A stretch of 14,386 nucleotides of DNA from Microcaldota archaeon (GTDB taxonomy: Archaea > Micrarchaeota > Micrarchaeia > Micrarchaeales > Micrarchaeaceae): contig JAKAOJ010000004.1 of NCBI GenBank assembly GCA_021812205.1, positions 1 to 14,386 on the forward strand, in the 5' to 3' direction. The notes under the pieces are model-generated. The model did not search any database and had not been told where the DNA came from. It saw only the letters and a program-made list of their open reading frames with translations. Shown piece by piece: positions 5,097-12,825 of the stretch. The position numbers and the translations under genes are program-made. The number at the start of each line of letters is the position of its first letter. Position 1 is the first letter of the stretch.

Positions 5097-5667
5097 AGAA
5101 GAGCCGCCTGTGCACCGGCGGGCCGTTGCCCAGCACACTCTGCATTAGCGTCATGCCATTGCATGTGAACTCGTAGTGCTTTCCCTCCAGCGATGCCTGC
5201 GCCCTTGTGCCCGCAGCCTTGCCCGAAGAAGCGCGTACCCTGGCCAAAGTGAGGTGGGGCACAAAGTCGCGGCTCTCGCAGCCTATGCCTGCACCCTCAA
5301 GGGCGCTGCACAGCCTGGCATGCAGCTCCGAGAGCTCCACAGCCCCATCCTCAACGCTTAGAAAAATGACCCTCGGCGAGCCGTGCCCGAAGCTGCCCAG
5401 CCCACCAAGGCGCACCCTGAACGGCTCGCGGCTCACGCCACCCATTGCGCGTTCTATTTCAGGAACCGCTGATTGCTTAACCTCCCCCAAGAATGCTATG
5501 GTCAGGTGAATGTTGTTTTCTTGCACTGGGCTTATGCTGCCGGTTGCAAGCGTTCTCGCCTGGGCGGCTATCTCTGCCACAACGTCGTCCGGGAGTTCGA
5601 CGCACACGAATGCACGTATGCTCCCTCCTGTGCTGCCTTCCCCCGCCATATCGCGAACTGGATTCAC
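5080..5667 (-). CDS. thpR: RNA 2',3'-cyclic phosphodiesterase (ThpR/LigT family)
   Basis: A 195-aa member of the 2H phosphoesterase superfamily. The two HxTx motifs, HLTIAFLG (H54, T56) and HLTLARV (H138, T140), form the active site, and IRAFVCVELP (17-26) is the usual first strand. Family members open 2',3'-cyclic phosphates to 2'-phosphates, and some reverse the reaction as 2'-5' RNA ligases in vitro. The start is GTG 5667: it has GAGGT 7 nt upstream and overlaps the stop of the glycosyltransferase as GTGA. ATG 5649 lies in frame but has no ribosome binding site. The protein is cytoplasmic. A role in cleaning tRNA or mRNA ends is possible but not shown by context, since its operon partner is a glycosyltransferase. 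Confidence 0.88.
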   Translation of the reverse strand: MNPVRDMAGEGSTGGSIRAFVCVELPDDVVAEIAAQARTLATGSISPVQENNIHLTIAFLGEVKQSAVPEIERAMGGVSREPFRVRLGGLGSFGHGSPRVIFLSVEDGAVELSELHARLCSALEGAGIGCESRDFVPHLTLARVRASSGKAAGTRAQASLEGKHYEFTCNGMTLMQSVLGNGPPVHRRLFFRPFP

Positions 5668-6356
5668 TTCGTGAACCTCTGCCGTATGATGTAAATCAGG
5701 TTGTCTATGCCATCCTTGGCACTTATCTTCTTGCCTTCCTCGAAGGTCCTGCCCTTATACCGTATGTCGACGCTTGATATCTTGTAGCCGTTCTTGGCCA
5801 GCACTGTGGCTATTTCCTGATCCATCTGCCAGCCCTCCTCCTTTAGCTCCTTTCCTTTAAGCATAGCAACCTTGAATACCTTGTACGCTGCATTCATGTC
5901 GCGTATCGACTGCCCGTAGAGCACATTGAACACCAGTGTATGCACCTTCGTGGCAAGCACGCCCATAAGGTACTTCTTGCCCTCGTTTCTGGGCCTGCTG
6001 CCGAACACCGGGTGCGTATCTGTCAAAGCGTCAAGCAGCTTCCCGTAGTCTTCTGGATAGTATTCGTCGTCAGCGTCCTGAATTATTACTATGCCTCCGT
6101 CAGTTTGCGCCATTCCCTGTCTTATCGCATGACCCTTGCCCATCTTCTTGTCGCTCATTATTAGCGTGCAGCGCAGGCCTTTCTCGTCTGCCATGGCGCG
6201 CTTTATCTCTTCAAGTGTGTTGTCCGTAGACGCGTCGTACACTATAAGCAGGCGGTCAACCATCGGCTGCGCTAGGACGCGCCTGATGATGCCGTATGCC
6301 GTCTTGCCCTCATTGTATATGGGCATTATTACTGTAACTTTGTCATTCCCGTGCAC
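5664..6356 (-). CDS. GT2-family glycosyltransferase, polyprenyl-phosphate-hexose synthase-like
   Basis: A 230-aa soluble GT-A-fold transferase. VTVIMPIYNEG (7-17) begins the nucleotide-sugar site, DASTDNT follows at about 41-47, GKGHAIRQGM at about 73-82 and QDADDEYYPED (93-103) carries the metal-binding DxD. DMNAAYKVFK and MDQEI complete the pattern seen in dolichyl-phosphate mannose/glucose synthases. There is no C-terminal membrane helix. The likely role is loading a sugar onto a lipid carrier for surface glycans; donor and acceptor cannot be read from sequence. An ATG at 6389 lies in frame, but the TATA box CTATAAAT (6388-6395) covers it. The GTG at 6356, with GGGGGTG 5 nt upstream, is the better start. 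Its stop overlaps the thpR start. Confidence 0.87.
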   Translation of the reverse strand: MHGNDKVTVIMPIYNEGKTAYGIIRRVLAQPMVDRLLIVYDASTDNTLEEIKRAMADEKGLRCTLIMSDKKMGKGHAIRQGMAQTDGGIVIIQDADDEYYPEDYGKLLDALTDTHPVFGSRPRNEGKKYLMGVLATKVHTLVFNVLYGQSIRDMNAAYKVFKVAMLKGKELKEEGWQMDQEIATVLAKNGYKISSVDIRYKGRTFEEGKKISAKDGIDNLIYIIRQRFTK

Positions 6357-6387
6357 AGATGCACCCCCTTTATTTTCCAAGGCAAAC

Positions 6388-6395
6388 ATTTATAG
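6388..6395 (-). promoter_or_regulatory. TATA box of the GT2-thpR operon
   Basis: CTATAAAT on the minus strand predicts a transcript start near 6365, about 8 nt before GTG 6356. It physically overlaps the upstream in-frame ATG (6389), which rules that codon out if this box is used. Confidence 0.55.
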
Positions 6396-6418
6396 GCAGC
6401 ATGACGCGCTGCACAAGA

Positions 6419-6426
6419 TTTATTTA
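6419..6426 (+). promoter_or_regulatory. TATA box of pyrG (leaderless geometry)
   Basis: TTTATTTA is centred about 25 nt before ATG 6447, and the intervening bases carry no Shine-Dalgarno-like sequence. This predicts a leaderless pyrG mRNA. It is back to back with the GT2 TATA box, about 30 nt apart. Confidence 0.5.
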
Positions 6427-6446
6427 ACTTGCCGAGCTATAACAGT

Positions 6447-8075
6447 ATGCCAACCAAATATGTTGTTGTAGTTGGCTCGCTGCTCAGTGGGCTCGGAAAA
6501 GGCATAGTGACTGCTTCTATAAGTAAGATACTCTCTATGTACGGTCTGAAGGCCAGGCCCCTCAAGTTTGATGGATACCTGAACTACGACTGCGGAACAA
6601 TGAACCCGTACAGGCATGGCGAGGTCTTCGTCCTTGACGACAAAGGCGAAGTGGACATGGATTTCGGGACGTATGAGAGGTTCCTCGACGTAAATATGAC
6701 CATGGACTTCTCGATGACCGGAGGCAAGCTCTTCGGCGAGATAATAGCAAAGGAGCGCAGGGGCGACTTCCTGGGAAGGGACGTGCAGATAATACCGAAC
6801 ATGACAGAGCTTATAGTCGGGAAGATAGAGGGAATTGCAGAGAAGGAAGGGCTCGATGTGATGCTCATAGAGGTTGGGGGCACCGTAGGGGACATAGAGA
6901 ACAGCTATTTTATAGAGGCTGTGAGGCAGCTGTCGCTGAAGCACAAGACAGTATTCGTCGACGTGACGTACGTGCCTGAGCTCAGCACTGTGGGCGAGCA
7001 GAAGACGAAGCCCACGCAGATAGCGCTCAGGAGCCTCATGCAGAGCGGCATAAGGCCGGACTTCATATTCTGCAGGTCGGAGCACCCTGTGGGTCAGCCA
7101 GCAAGGCGCAAGATAGCGATGTTCGCGAACCTCGACGAGAACAGGGTTATTGACGACCATGATACAGGCAACATCTACGCGATGCCGCTGAACTTCATGA
7201 AGCAGGGCTTTGATTCCGTACTGCTCAGAGATCTTGATATAAGCGGCGTGGAGCTCGACAGGGCCAAGCTCGATGGGCTGCAGAGATACGCAGAGGCAAT
7301 GGGACAAGGAGGCGGCAAGGAGGTAAGCGTCGCGATTGTTGGAAAGTACATAGACCTGCACGATTCGTATGCAAGCGTCAAGGAGGCCCTTGTGCACTCG
7401 GGCGTTGCCAATAGTGTTTCGCTGAAGCTAAACTGGGTGGAATCTGAGGAGCTGGAGGGGAAGAGCAGGGAAGAGGTGGCAGAGAGGCTGAAGGGCAGCG
7501 ATTGTGTGCTGGTGCCAGGAGGCTTCGGGAAGCGCGGCATAGAAGGGATGATAAACGCCATCAGGCACGCCAGGGAAAACAGGCTGCCGTTCCTCGGTCT
7601 TTGCCTTGGCATGCAGCTAATGACCATAGAGTACGCCAGGAATGTAGCTGGGCTTGAGGGGGCAAACTCTTCAGAGTTCGACGTAGATGCGCCACACAGG
7701 GTCATAGACATAATGGAGGACCAAAAGAGCATAGAGCAGAAGGGAGGTACGATGCGCCTGGGCTCGTGGCCTGCAAGGCTTGCAGAGGGCACCCGGGCTC
7801 GAGCTGCGTACAATGCAGAAATTGCGCACGAGAGGCACAGGCATAGGTATGAGTTCAACAACGCCTACAGGAAGAGGCTTGAGGAAGCCGGTCTCGTGAT
7901 AAGCGCGACGACACCTGATGGTGGAATAGTGGAGATTGTTGAGTGGAAAGATCATTTCGGCGTCGGAACCCAGGCGCACCCTGAGCTTAAGTCCAGGCCG
8001 GAGAAGCCCGCACCGCTGTTCGATGCGTTTATAGCAAGCGCAGCTGGATCAGAAAAGCAGGCCGGCGTAAGATAG
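6447..8075 (+). CDS. pyrG: CTP synthase (glutamine hydrolysing)
   Basis: A full-length 542-aa enzyme converting UTP to CTP with ATP and glutamine. The N-terminal synthetase domain has the P-loop-like GSLLSGLGKGI (10-20; most homologues have GGVVSGLGKG), HGEVFVLDDKGEVDMDFG with the Mg-binding acidic residues around 70-72, RDVQIIPNMTE (111-121), E142 in IEVGGTVGDIE and GEQKTKPTQ (183-191). The C-terminal class I glutamine amidotransferase domain has GGFGKRG (358-364), the nucleophile C386 in LGLCLGMQ, and H511 and E513 in AHPEL. YLNYDCGTMNP differs slightly from the usual YLNVDPGTMSP. A TTG further upstream (6429) was rejected in favour of ATG 6447. The last 27 nt overlap the converging flippase gene. 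Confidence 0.97.
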   Translation: MPTKYVVVVGSLLSGLGKGIVTASISKILSMYGLKARPLKFDGYLNYDCGTMNPYRHGEVFVLDDKGEVDMDFGTYERFLDVNMTMDFSMTGGKLFGEIIAKERRGDFLGRDVQIIPNMTELIVGKIEGIAEKEGLDVMLIEVGGTVGDIENSYFIEAVRQLSLKHKTVFVDVTYVPELSTVGEQKTKPTQIALRSLMQSGIRPDFIFCRSEHPVGQPARRKIAMFANLDENRVIDDHDTGNIYAMPLNFMKQGFDSVLLRDLDISGVELDRAKLDGLQRYAEAMGQGGGKEVSVAIVGKYIDLHDSYASVKEALVHSGVANSVSLKLNWVESEELEGKSREEVAERLKGSDCVLVPGGFGKRGIEGMINAIRHARENRLPFLGLCLGMQLMTIEYARNVAGLEGANSSEFDVDAPHRVIDIMEDQKSIEQKGGTMRLGSWPARLAEGTRARAAYNAEIAHERHRHRYEFNNAYRKRLEEAGLVISATTPDGGIVEIVEWKDHFGVGTQAHPELKSRPEKPAPLFDAFIASAAGSEKQAGVR

Positions 8076-9641
8076 CAGAAGCCCGATGGCGTCGCCTACC
8101 ACAGGGATGCGCAATGAGACGCTCCTTATCCTGTCCATATCTTCACGGGACATCCCGCCCACCAGCACGAGCACAGGCGGGTAAACTGCAATGTATGCGA
8201 TTGCCGCGGTTATGAGAAGAGGTATGTATTCGCCGCCCCAGAAGAGCCCCAGCAAATAGGCAGGTACAGAGCTTATCAGGTTGGCTGCCAGAACCCTGAT
8301 CAGGCGCCCGATGCGCAGCTGCGCCCTGAAGTCGCGCATTATCGCCCTCACAAACAGGATGCCCATGACTATGGGCGTTATTATGAACATTAGGACTACA
8401 AGGCCGATTCCCCCGAACTCTGGGACGAGCACGAAAAGCAGGGCCAGCTGCACTGCAGCTATGACCGCGTTGTACTTCATCACCTCCTTGACCTTATTGG
8501 CGCTTACCATGAGAGTGCTTGCGTACGAGCCAGCTATGTATATCAGGAGGCCAAGGGCGGTTATCCTGAGGTAAAGGGGCGCCAGCGTGTAGACCCCGCT
8601 GAACGCCACGAAAGATACAGGCTTAGCCAGGATTGCAACAAAGAATATCAGCGGCGCAGCCAGCAGGAACGCAAGATAAACAGAGTATCCGAAGAACTCC
8701 CCAGCCCTGTGGCTGAGCTTTGAATTGGCCAGTGTTGCGGTGAACGTCGGCAGCAACGACAGGCTTATTGAACCGAAGACTATGTCGAACATGTAGCCAA
8801 CCTTCGATGCTATTCCGAAGTTGCCAAGCACGAACGTTGTAGCGAACAGGCCCAGCACTATGAGCGAGGCATTGCTCATGACTGCGCCGAACATGTTGGA
8901 CAGGGCAATCGGCGCAGAGAACTTGAGCATGCGCCTTATTCCGGCAATCGACGGCGCCACAAGCCCCACCAGGTTGCTTGTTGTTATAAGGTAAAGTGCT
9001 AGCAGGAAGCCCGAAGCCTGCCCAACTACCAAGCCTATTGCAGGGGCGAGAGCGCCGAAGCCTGCCACTGCAAGGCCTATGCTTATGGCAGCCTGGAAGA
9101 GCGCGCCCGAAGTTATGACAAGCGCCGCATGCATTGACCTGCCGACGCCTATCAGCACCGAATAGCCTGCACCGAAGAGCATCGACGCAAGTATCGAGCC
9201 TGAGATTATCTGTATGATGTACGCAAGCGAAGCGTTGTGGAGGGAATACCTTGCTATAGGCACGCTCAGCGCTATTGATAGCAGCATGAGTATTGCGCCG
9301 GCTATAAGTAGTATCGCCAGGCCGTCTGACACGAGCGGGCCCAGCTTGGCGTGCTCCTTCCTGGTGATATATTCGGCGCCGAACTTGTTTAATGCCGTGG
9401 CGATGCCGAAGCTGCCGAACGAGCCAAAGGTCCCCACTACTGCGGCTGCCACTACGTATATGCCGTAGACGCTCGGCCCGAGGAGCCTCGTCACCACTAT
9501 GAATGATGCGGCCAGGAACGCAAACGACAGCACCTTGCTTGCCAGTATGAAGCTTGCCATGCGGGCAGTGCGGGCTCCCAGCTCCAGAGCGCTGCCTTCT
9601 TCCGCTGCACCAGCGATTTCAGCCAACTGACCACTCAGCAC
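8049..9641 (-). CDS. Polysaccharide/lipid-linked glycan flippase (Wzx/MATE-like membrane protein)
   Basis: A 530-aa protein with about 12-14 hydrophobic helices. The N-terminal pattern VVTRLLGPSVYGIYVVAAA and, later, ALNKFGAEYITRKE are characteristic of the polysaccharide biosynthesis export family within the MOP superfamily, which moves undecaprenyl- or dolichyl-linked oligosaccharides across the membrane. No catalytic residues are expected. The start is uncertain: GTG 9641 is the longest, TTG 9626 follows, and the first ATG is 9560. A TATA-like run at 9655-9665 (TTAATTAATA) would place the transcript start around 9635. Family alignment suggests that the ELGARTARMASFILASK helix belongs to the protein, so ATG 9560 looks too late. 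It is convergent with pyrG and divergent from the GT-C-like gene, whose role may be linked. Confidence 0.88.
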   Translation of the reverse strand: MLSGQLAEIAGAAEEGSALELGARTARMASFILASKVLSFAFLAASFIVVTRLLGPSVYGIYVVAAAVVGTFGSFGSFGIATALNKFGAEYITRKEHAKLGPLVSDGLAILLIAGAILMLLSIALSVPIARYSLHNASLAYIIQIISGSILASMLFGAGYSVLIGVGRSMHAALVITSGALFQAAISIGLAVAGFGALAPAIGLVVGQASGFLLALYLITTSNLVGLVAPSIAGIRRMLKFSAPIALSNMFGAVMSNASLIVLGLFATTFVLGNFGIASKVGYMFDIVFGSISLSLLPTFTATLANSKLSHRAGEFFGYSVYLAFLLAAPLIFFVAILAKPVSFVAFSGVYTLAPLYLRITALGLLIYIAGSYASTLMVSANKVKEVMKYNAVIAAVQLALLFVLVPEFGGIGLVVLMFIITPIVMGILFVRAIMRDFRAQLRIGRLIRVLAANLISSVPAYLLGLFWGGEYIPLLITAAIAYIAVYPPVLVLVGGMSREDMDRIRSVSLRIPVVGDAIGLLLSYAGLLF

Positions 9642-9654
9642 CTATTGTGCGAGA

Positions 9655-9665
9655 ATATTAATTAA
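9655..9665 (-). promoter_or_regulatory. A/T-rich TATA candidate for the flippase gene
   Basis: TTAATTAATA lies 14-25 nt upstream of GTG 9641, closer than normal for a leaderless start there. It fits better with initiation around 9635 and translation from TTG 9626. Confidence 0.35.
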
Positions 9666-9686
9666 TCTGCTACGGGGCACGTCATG

Positions 9687-9694
9687 CATAAAAA
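9687..9694 (+). promoter_or_regulatory. TATA candidate for the 799-aa membrane protein operon
   Basis: CATAAAAA is centred about 26-29 nt before position 9717-9719, where a short reading frame begins. This would give the 799-aa gene an mRNA leader of about 57 nt, unusually long for this window. Confidence 0.4.
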
Positions 9695-9718
9695 CCTTTA
9701 GAGGCGTAATCTATCGTT

Positions 9719-9769
9719 ATGCTGGCCTTGGGCCGGAAGCGCCGAGGCAGCTTCGGTTTGTCGGAATGA
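9719..9769 (+). CDS. Possible 16-codon leader reading frame upstream of the membrane protein
   Basis: ATG 9719 opens a frame coding MLALGRKRRGSFGLSE and ends at TGA 9767-9769, 4 nt before ATG 9774. Its ATG falls where the TATA box at 9687-9694 would start transcription, so it could be read as a leaderless mini-ORF. The peptide is basic in the middle and matches nothing known to me. The same DNA can form a hairpin (GAAGC with GCTTC, around 9736-9755). It could equally be an untranslated leader. Confidence 0.25.
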   Translation: MLALGRKRRGSFGLSE

Positions 9770-9773
9770 TTTT

Positions 9774-12173
9774 ATGGAAGCAACCTCAGACAGCAATCAA
9801 AGCGCAGAAGGAAAGCCAAATGCCCAGGCTTCTGCAGTGCATGACGGCGGGCAGAAGCCGCCGGCGCACAGAGCAGGCGCGAAGGGCGCGCTGCAGTATG
9901 CGAAGGGCATCGCAGGCAGGGTGAAGAGGGAGCATGTCTTCGCAGCTGCAGCGTATCTCGTAATAGCGCTTGTTGTGGTTGCGCCTATAACTGCGCACAT
10001 CACGTCAGTGGCGCCTGGAAGCGGCGGAGACACATACCAGAATTTGTGGGATATCTGGTGGATAGCGCATGCTGTCACGCACTTCAATAGCATATGGGGC
10101 ACGAAACTGCTTTTCTACCCGATAGGCGCAAACCTGATATACCAGACGATGAGCCCTATAGGCGCGCTTGTGACTGCGCCATTCCAAGCTGTGAGCATAC
10201 CGTTCGCTTACAACGTGATGCTGCTGCTTGGTTATGTAGTTTCCGGCCTGTGCATGTACGTGCTGGCAAAGTATGTCACACGCAATGCATATGCATCATT
10301 CATAGCAGGGCTCGTCTTCTCATTTAGCGCCTTCCATGTGGCACAGTCATATGCGCATATAGACTGGATATTTATAGGATGGGTGCCGCTCGCGCTGTAT
10401 TTCTTCCTCCGCATGCTCAACGACAGCGGCAAGTACCTTAACGGAGTCGGCCTTGGAATCACGCTTGTGCTGGCAATCTTCATGGGTGATGTAGAGCAGG
10501 GAGTTATGCTGCTGGTGCTGCTCGTGCTGGTGGGCGTGGCGTACCTGTTCACCAAGGATACGCGCAGGCTTGTCCTGAGCAAGAGTTTCTGGGGTGCAGT
10601 CGTAGTCGCCTTGGTGGTGGCGCTGGTGCTGGGCTCGTGGGGCTTCCTGCCGCTGCTGCACAGCATAGCAACACCTGGAACCCTGAGCCAGGCAAACTAC
10701 CTGAACGATGTACCGCACAACGAGCTCTGGAGCATACCGCTCGGCTCCTTCTTTATACCAAGCTACTTCAACGGCATATTCAATGCAGGAGGCTCGACGG
10801 CATACATGCAAAAGGCCTTCGGCTACGACCCTACGGAGCGCATAGGATATATTGGCTACACAGTGATAGCGCTGGCAGCCTACGGGGTATATAGGACAAG
10901 GAAGCTGCCACGGCTCTGGCTGGGCATACTGGTAGTATTTGGGTGGCTCGCGCTCGGGCCTTACCTGCAGGTCGGGGGCGCTGTGACGCACCTTCCCGAG
11001 CTGTACCTTCTCTACCATGCGCTGCCTGTCCTAAGCATAATCAGAGAGCCTGACAGGTTCATACTGGTGTTCAGCATGGCTGCCGCCATATTCGCAGGCA
11101 TCGGAGCCAGGAGCCTGTTCGACGGGCATGTGCATGACAATAAGAGGCGTGCTCTGGCGATTACTGCTGTAATAACGGTGCTTTTCATCATTGAGGGGCC
11201 GGGCATAGGTATTACGCACTCGTTCGCACAGCTCGTCGTCTCTGATGCAACAGTGCCGCATCTATACAGCCAACTCGCAGCGCTGCCGGAAGGCTTCAGC
11301 ATACTTATACTGCCTGCGATGATCAATACGTACAGCGCGAAGGCTAACCTGTACCCGGGCATTGAAACGTACTACAGCGCAATAGCGGGCAAGCCACTCG
11401 TCGGAGGCGATGTAGGCCGCGAGAACAACACGCAGCAGCTGTCGCTGTACAACATACCTCTGGTGATACAGGCGCAGAACCTTGAAAGCTCCGGCACGTT
11501 CTCATACCCGACGCCGGTCAATGAGAGCCTCATGAATGAGAGCCTGCTGACCCTTTACAACTACAACACAAGCATAGTGGCGGTCAACAAGGGCGCCTAC
11601 ACCAGCACAGAGCTTTCGCAGCTTCTCGGATACATGGAGGCTGCATTCGGCAGCCCTGTCTACAATGGCAACACGACGATAGCATTCAGCGACGTGCGGG
11701 CCATAAACGCATCGCTGTACAGGAGCTACGTCGTTTACCCGTACCTGCCTTACATATACCCCAACTATTACCCTGTAAACGGCACCACCAGGCTTATGTG
11801 GCTGCCGAACGTGTATGCGTGCTCATCAAGCGGCTGCTATATACCATTCCAGGTGTACGCGCCTTACGCTAACACCAGCGATATTAGCAGCAAGATTTAC
11901 TCCTCTTCGGTGTATAATATACCGACGAGGATAAGCTTCAACGCCATGGCAGTGGTTCCGGGGACATACACGCTTACCATAGGCATGCCGTCTACCACCA
12001 ATACCTACAGCCCAATAGCGAAGTTCAATGTCACAGACACGCCAAGGAGCTATTCGCTCAACACTACGCTGGTGTCAGGGCCCTATGGCAACTCCGTTCT
12101 ATTCCTGCAGGGAATCAGCGCCACCGGCAACGAAACTATTGCAATAAGCAATGTGACCTTCTCCAGGGGTTAG
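9774..12173 (+). CDS. GT-C-like multi-TM membrane protein with large sequon-rich C-terminal ectodomain
   Basis: A 799-aa protein. Residues 1-53 are a polar cytoplasmic tail. About 10-12 membrane helices cover 55-480. The first outside loop carries GGDTYQNLWDIWW (D86), the position of the catalytic Asp in GT-C glycosyltransferases, followed by LLFYPIGANLIYQTMSP (112-128). REPDRF (424-429) resembles the conserved R.P.RF patch of GT39/YfhO-like membrane proteins. Residues 481-799 form a beta-rich domain without further helices. It holds 12 NxS/T sequons (N551, 583, 588, 598, 633, 645, 669, 700, 752, 763, 786, 793) against two in the first 480 residues. This fits a domain outside the membrane that is itself N-glycosylated. 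The likely role is sugar transfer from a polyprenyl carrier to surface molecules; no substrate can be named. An XPF gene follows 3 nt after its stop. Confidence 0.8.
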   Translation: MEATSDSNQSAEGKPNAQASAVHDGGQKPPAHRAGAKGALQYAKGIAGRVKREHVFAAAAYLVIALVVVAPITAHITSVAPGSGGDTYQNLWDIWWIAHAVTHFNSIWGTKLLFYPIGANLIYQTMSPIGALVTAPFQAVSIPFAYNVMLLLGYVVSGLCMYVLAKYVTRNAYASFIAGLVFSFSAFHVAQSYAHIDWIFIGWVPLALYFFLRMLNDSGKYLNGVGLGITLVLAIFMGDVEQGVMLLVLLVLVGVAYLFTKDTRRLVLSKSFWGAVVVALVVALVLGSWGFLPLLHSIATPGTLSQANYLNDVPHNELWSIPLGSFFIPSYFNGIFNAGGSTAYMQKAFGYDPTERIGYIGYTVIALAAYGVYRTRKLPRLWLGILVVFGWLALGPYLQVGGAVTHLPELYLLYHALPVLSIIREPDRFILVFSMAAAIFAGIGARSLFDGHVHDNKRRALAITAVITVLFIIEGPGIGITHSFAQLVVSDATVPHLYSQLAALPEGFSILILPAMINTYSAKANLYPGIETYYSAIAGKPLVGGDVGRENNTQQLSLYNIPLVIQAQNLESSGTFSYPTPVNESLMNESLLTLYNYNTSIVAVNKGAYTSTELSQLLGYMEAAFGSPVYNGNTTIAFSDVRAINASLYRSYVVYPYLPYIYPNYYPVNGTTRLMWLPNVYACSSSGCYIPFQVYAPYANTSDISSKIYSSSVYNIPTRISFNAMAVVPGTYTLTIGMPSTTNTYSPIAKFNVTDTPRSYSLNTTLVSGPYGNSVLFLQGISATGNETIAISNVTFSRG

Positions 12174-12176
12174 CGC

Positions 12177-12824
12177 ATGGACGGGCTGAGGCTCATCGTT
12201 GATCAGCGCGAACGCGCCAACGAGCTCCTTAAAGCTTTGGAGCTTCTCGGCATGGATATCGAGATCGGGACGCTCCCTGTCGGCGACTATGCTGTCTCTG
12301 ACAGGCTGTGCATAGAGCGCAAGACGATAAGCGACTTCGAGAGCTCGCTCGTCAGCGGAAGGCTCTTCGAGCAGATAGCCAGGCTCAAGGATGCTTATGA
12401 GTTCCCTGTTGTCATAGTGGAAGGCAGCCCCGACACGTTTCGCATGCAGCGCGCATCGATTAATGGAGCTATAGCCGCCATCTATGTTAACTACGGAGTG
12501 CTGGTCCTGCTGACTGCGGGCGAGAGCGATACTGCACAGGTGATACGCTCTATGGCGAAGCACGAGCAGTCGGCAGGGGCAAAAGGGCCTTCGCTGAAGG
12601 GCGCAGCCCGTGCGCACAGCGAGGCGCAGTTCCAGGAGTATGTGGTGGGCAACCTGCCAGGCATAGGGCCGAAGCTGGCGAAGGCGCTGCTGAAGCGCTT
12701 CGGGACAGTGAAGCGCATAGCAAATGCGAAACCCGAACAGCTTGCTAAGGTCGACAAGATAGGGATGAAGAAGGCGCAGCGCGCGCACGACATACTTAAC
12801 AGGCGCTATGACGGGGAACCCTAG
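12177..12824 (+). CDS. xpf: XPF/ERCC4-type structure-specific endonuclease (helicase-less form)
   Basis: A 215-aa protein. The ERCC4 nuclease domain covers residues 4-125. LIVDQRE (D9, E12), VGDY (D37) and the diagnostic IERKTISDF (E47, R48, K49, D53) form the metal-dependent active site. A tandem helix-hairpin-helix domain follows at 150-210: NLPGIGPKLAKALLKRFG, then VDKIGMKKAQRAHDIL. The family cuts 3'-flap, fork and nicked junction DNA as a dimer in repair and fork restart. The Hef helicase domain of euryarchaea is absent, as in crenarchaeal short XPF. No PCNA-binding QxxLxxFF box is visible at the C-terminus (it ends NRRYDGEP), unlike crenarchaeal homologues. Three nt separate it from the membrane-protein gene, so it is read from that operon. 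One nt separates it from the converging pilin-like gene. Confidence 0.93.
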   Translation: MDGLRLIVDQRERANELLKALELLGMDIEIGTLPVGDYAVSDRLCIERKTISDFESSLVSGRLFEQIARLKDAYEFPVVIVEGSPDTFRMQRASINGAIAAIYVNYGVLVLLTAGESDTAQVIRSMAKHEQSAGAKGPSLKGAARAHSEAQFQEYVVGNLPGIGPKLAKALLKRFGTVKRIANAKPEQLAKVDKIGMKKAQRAHDILNRRYDGEP

Positions 12825-12825
12825 C

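Noticed and set aside
6420..7397. 325-aa minus-strand frame inside pyrG
   Set aside because: Antisense shadow of CTP synthase, rich in His/Tyr/Leu as expected from the codon pattern of the sense gene, with no recognisable domain.
10347..11018. 223-aa minus-strand frame inside the 799-aa gene
   Set aside because: Antisense shadow; the sense strand encodes a coherent multi-TM protein throughout.
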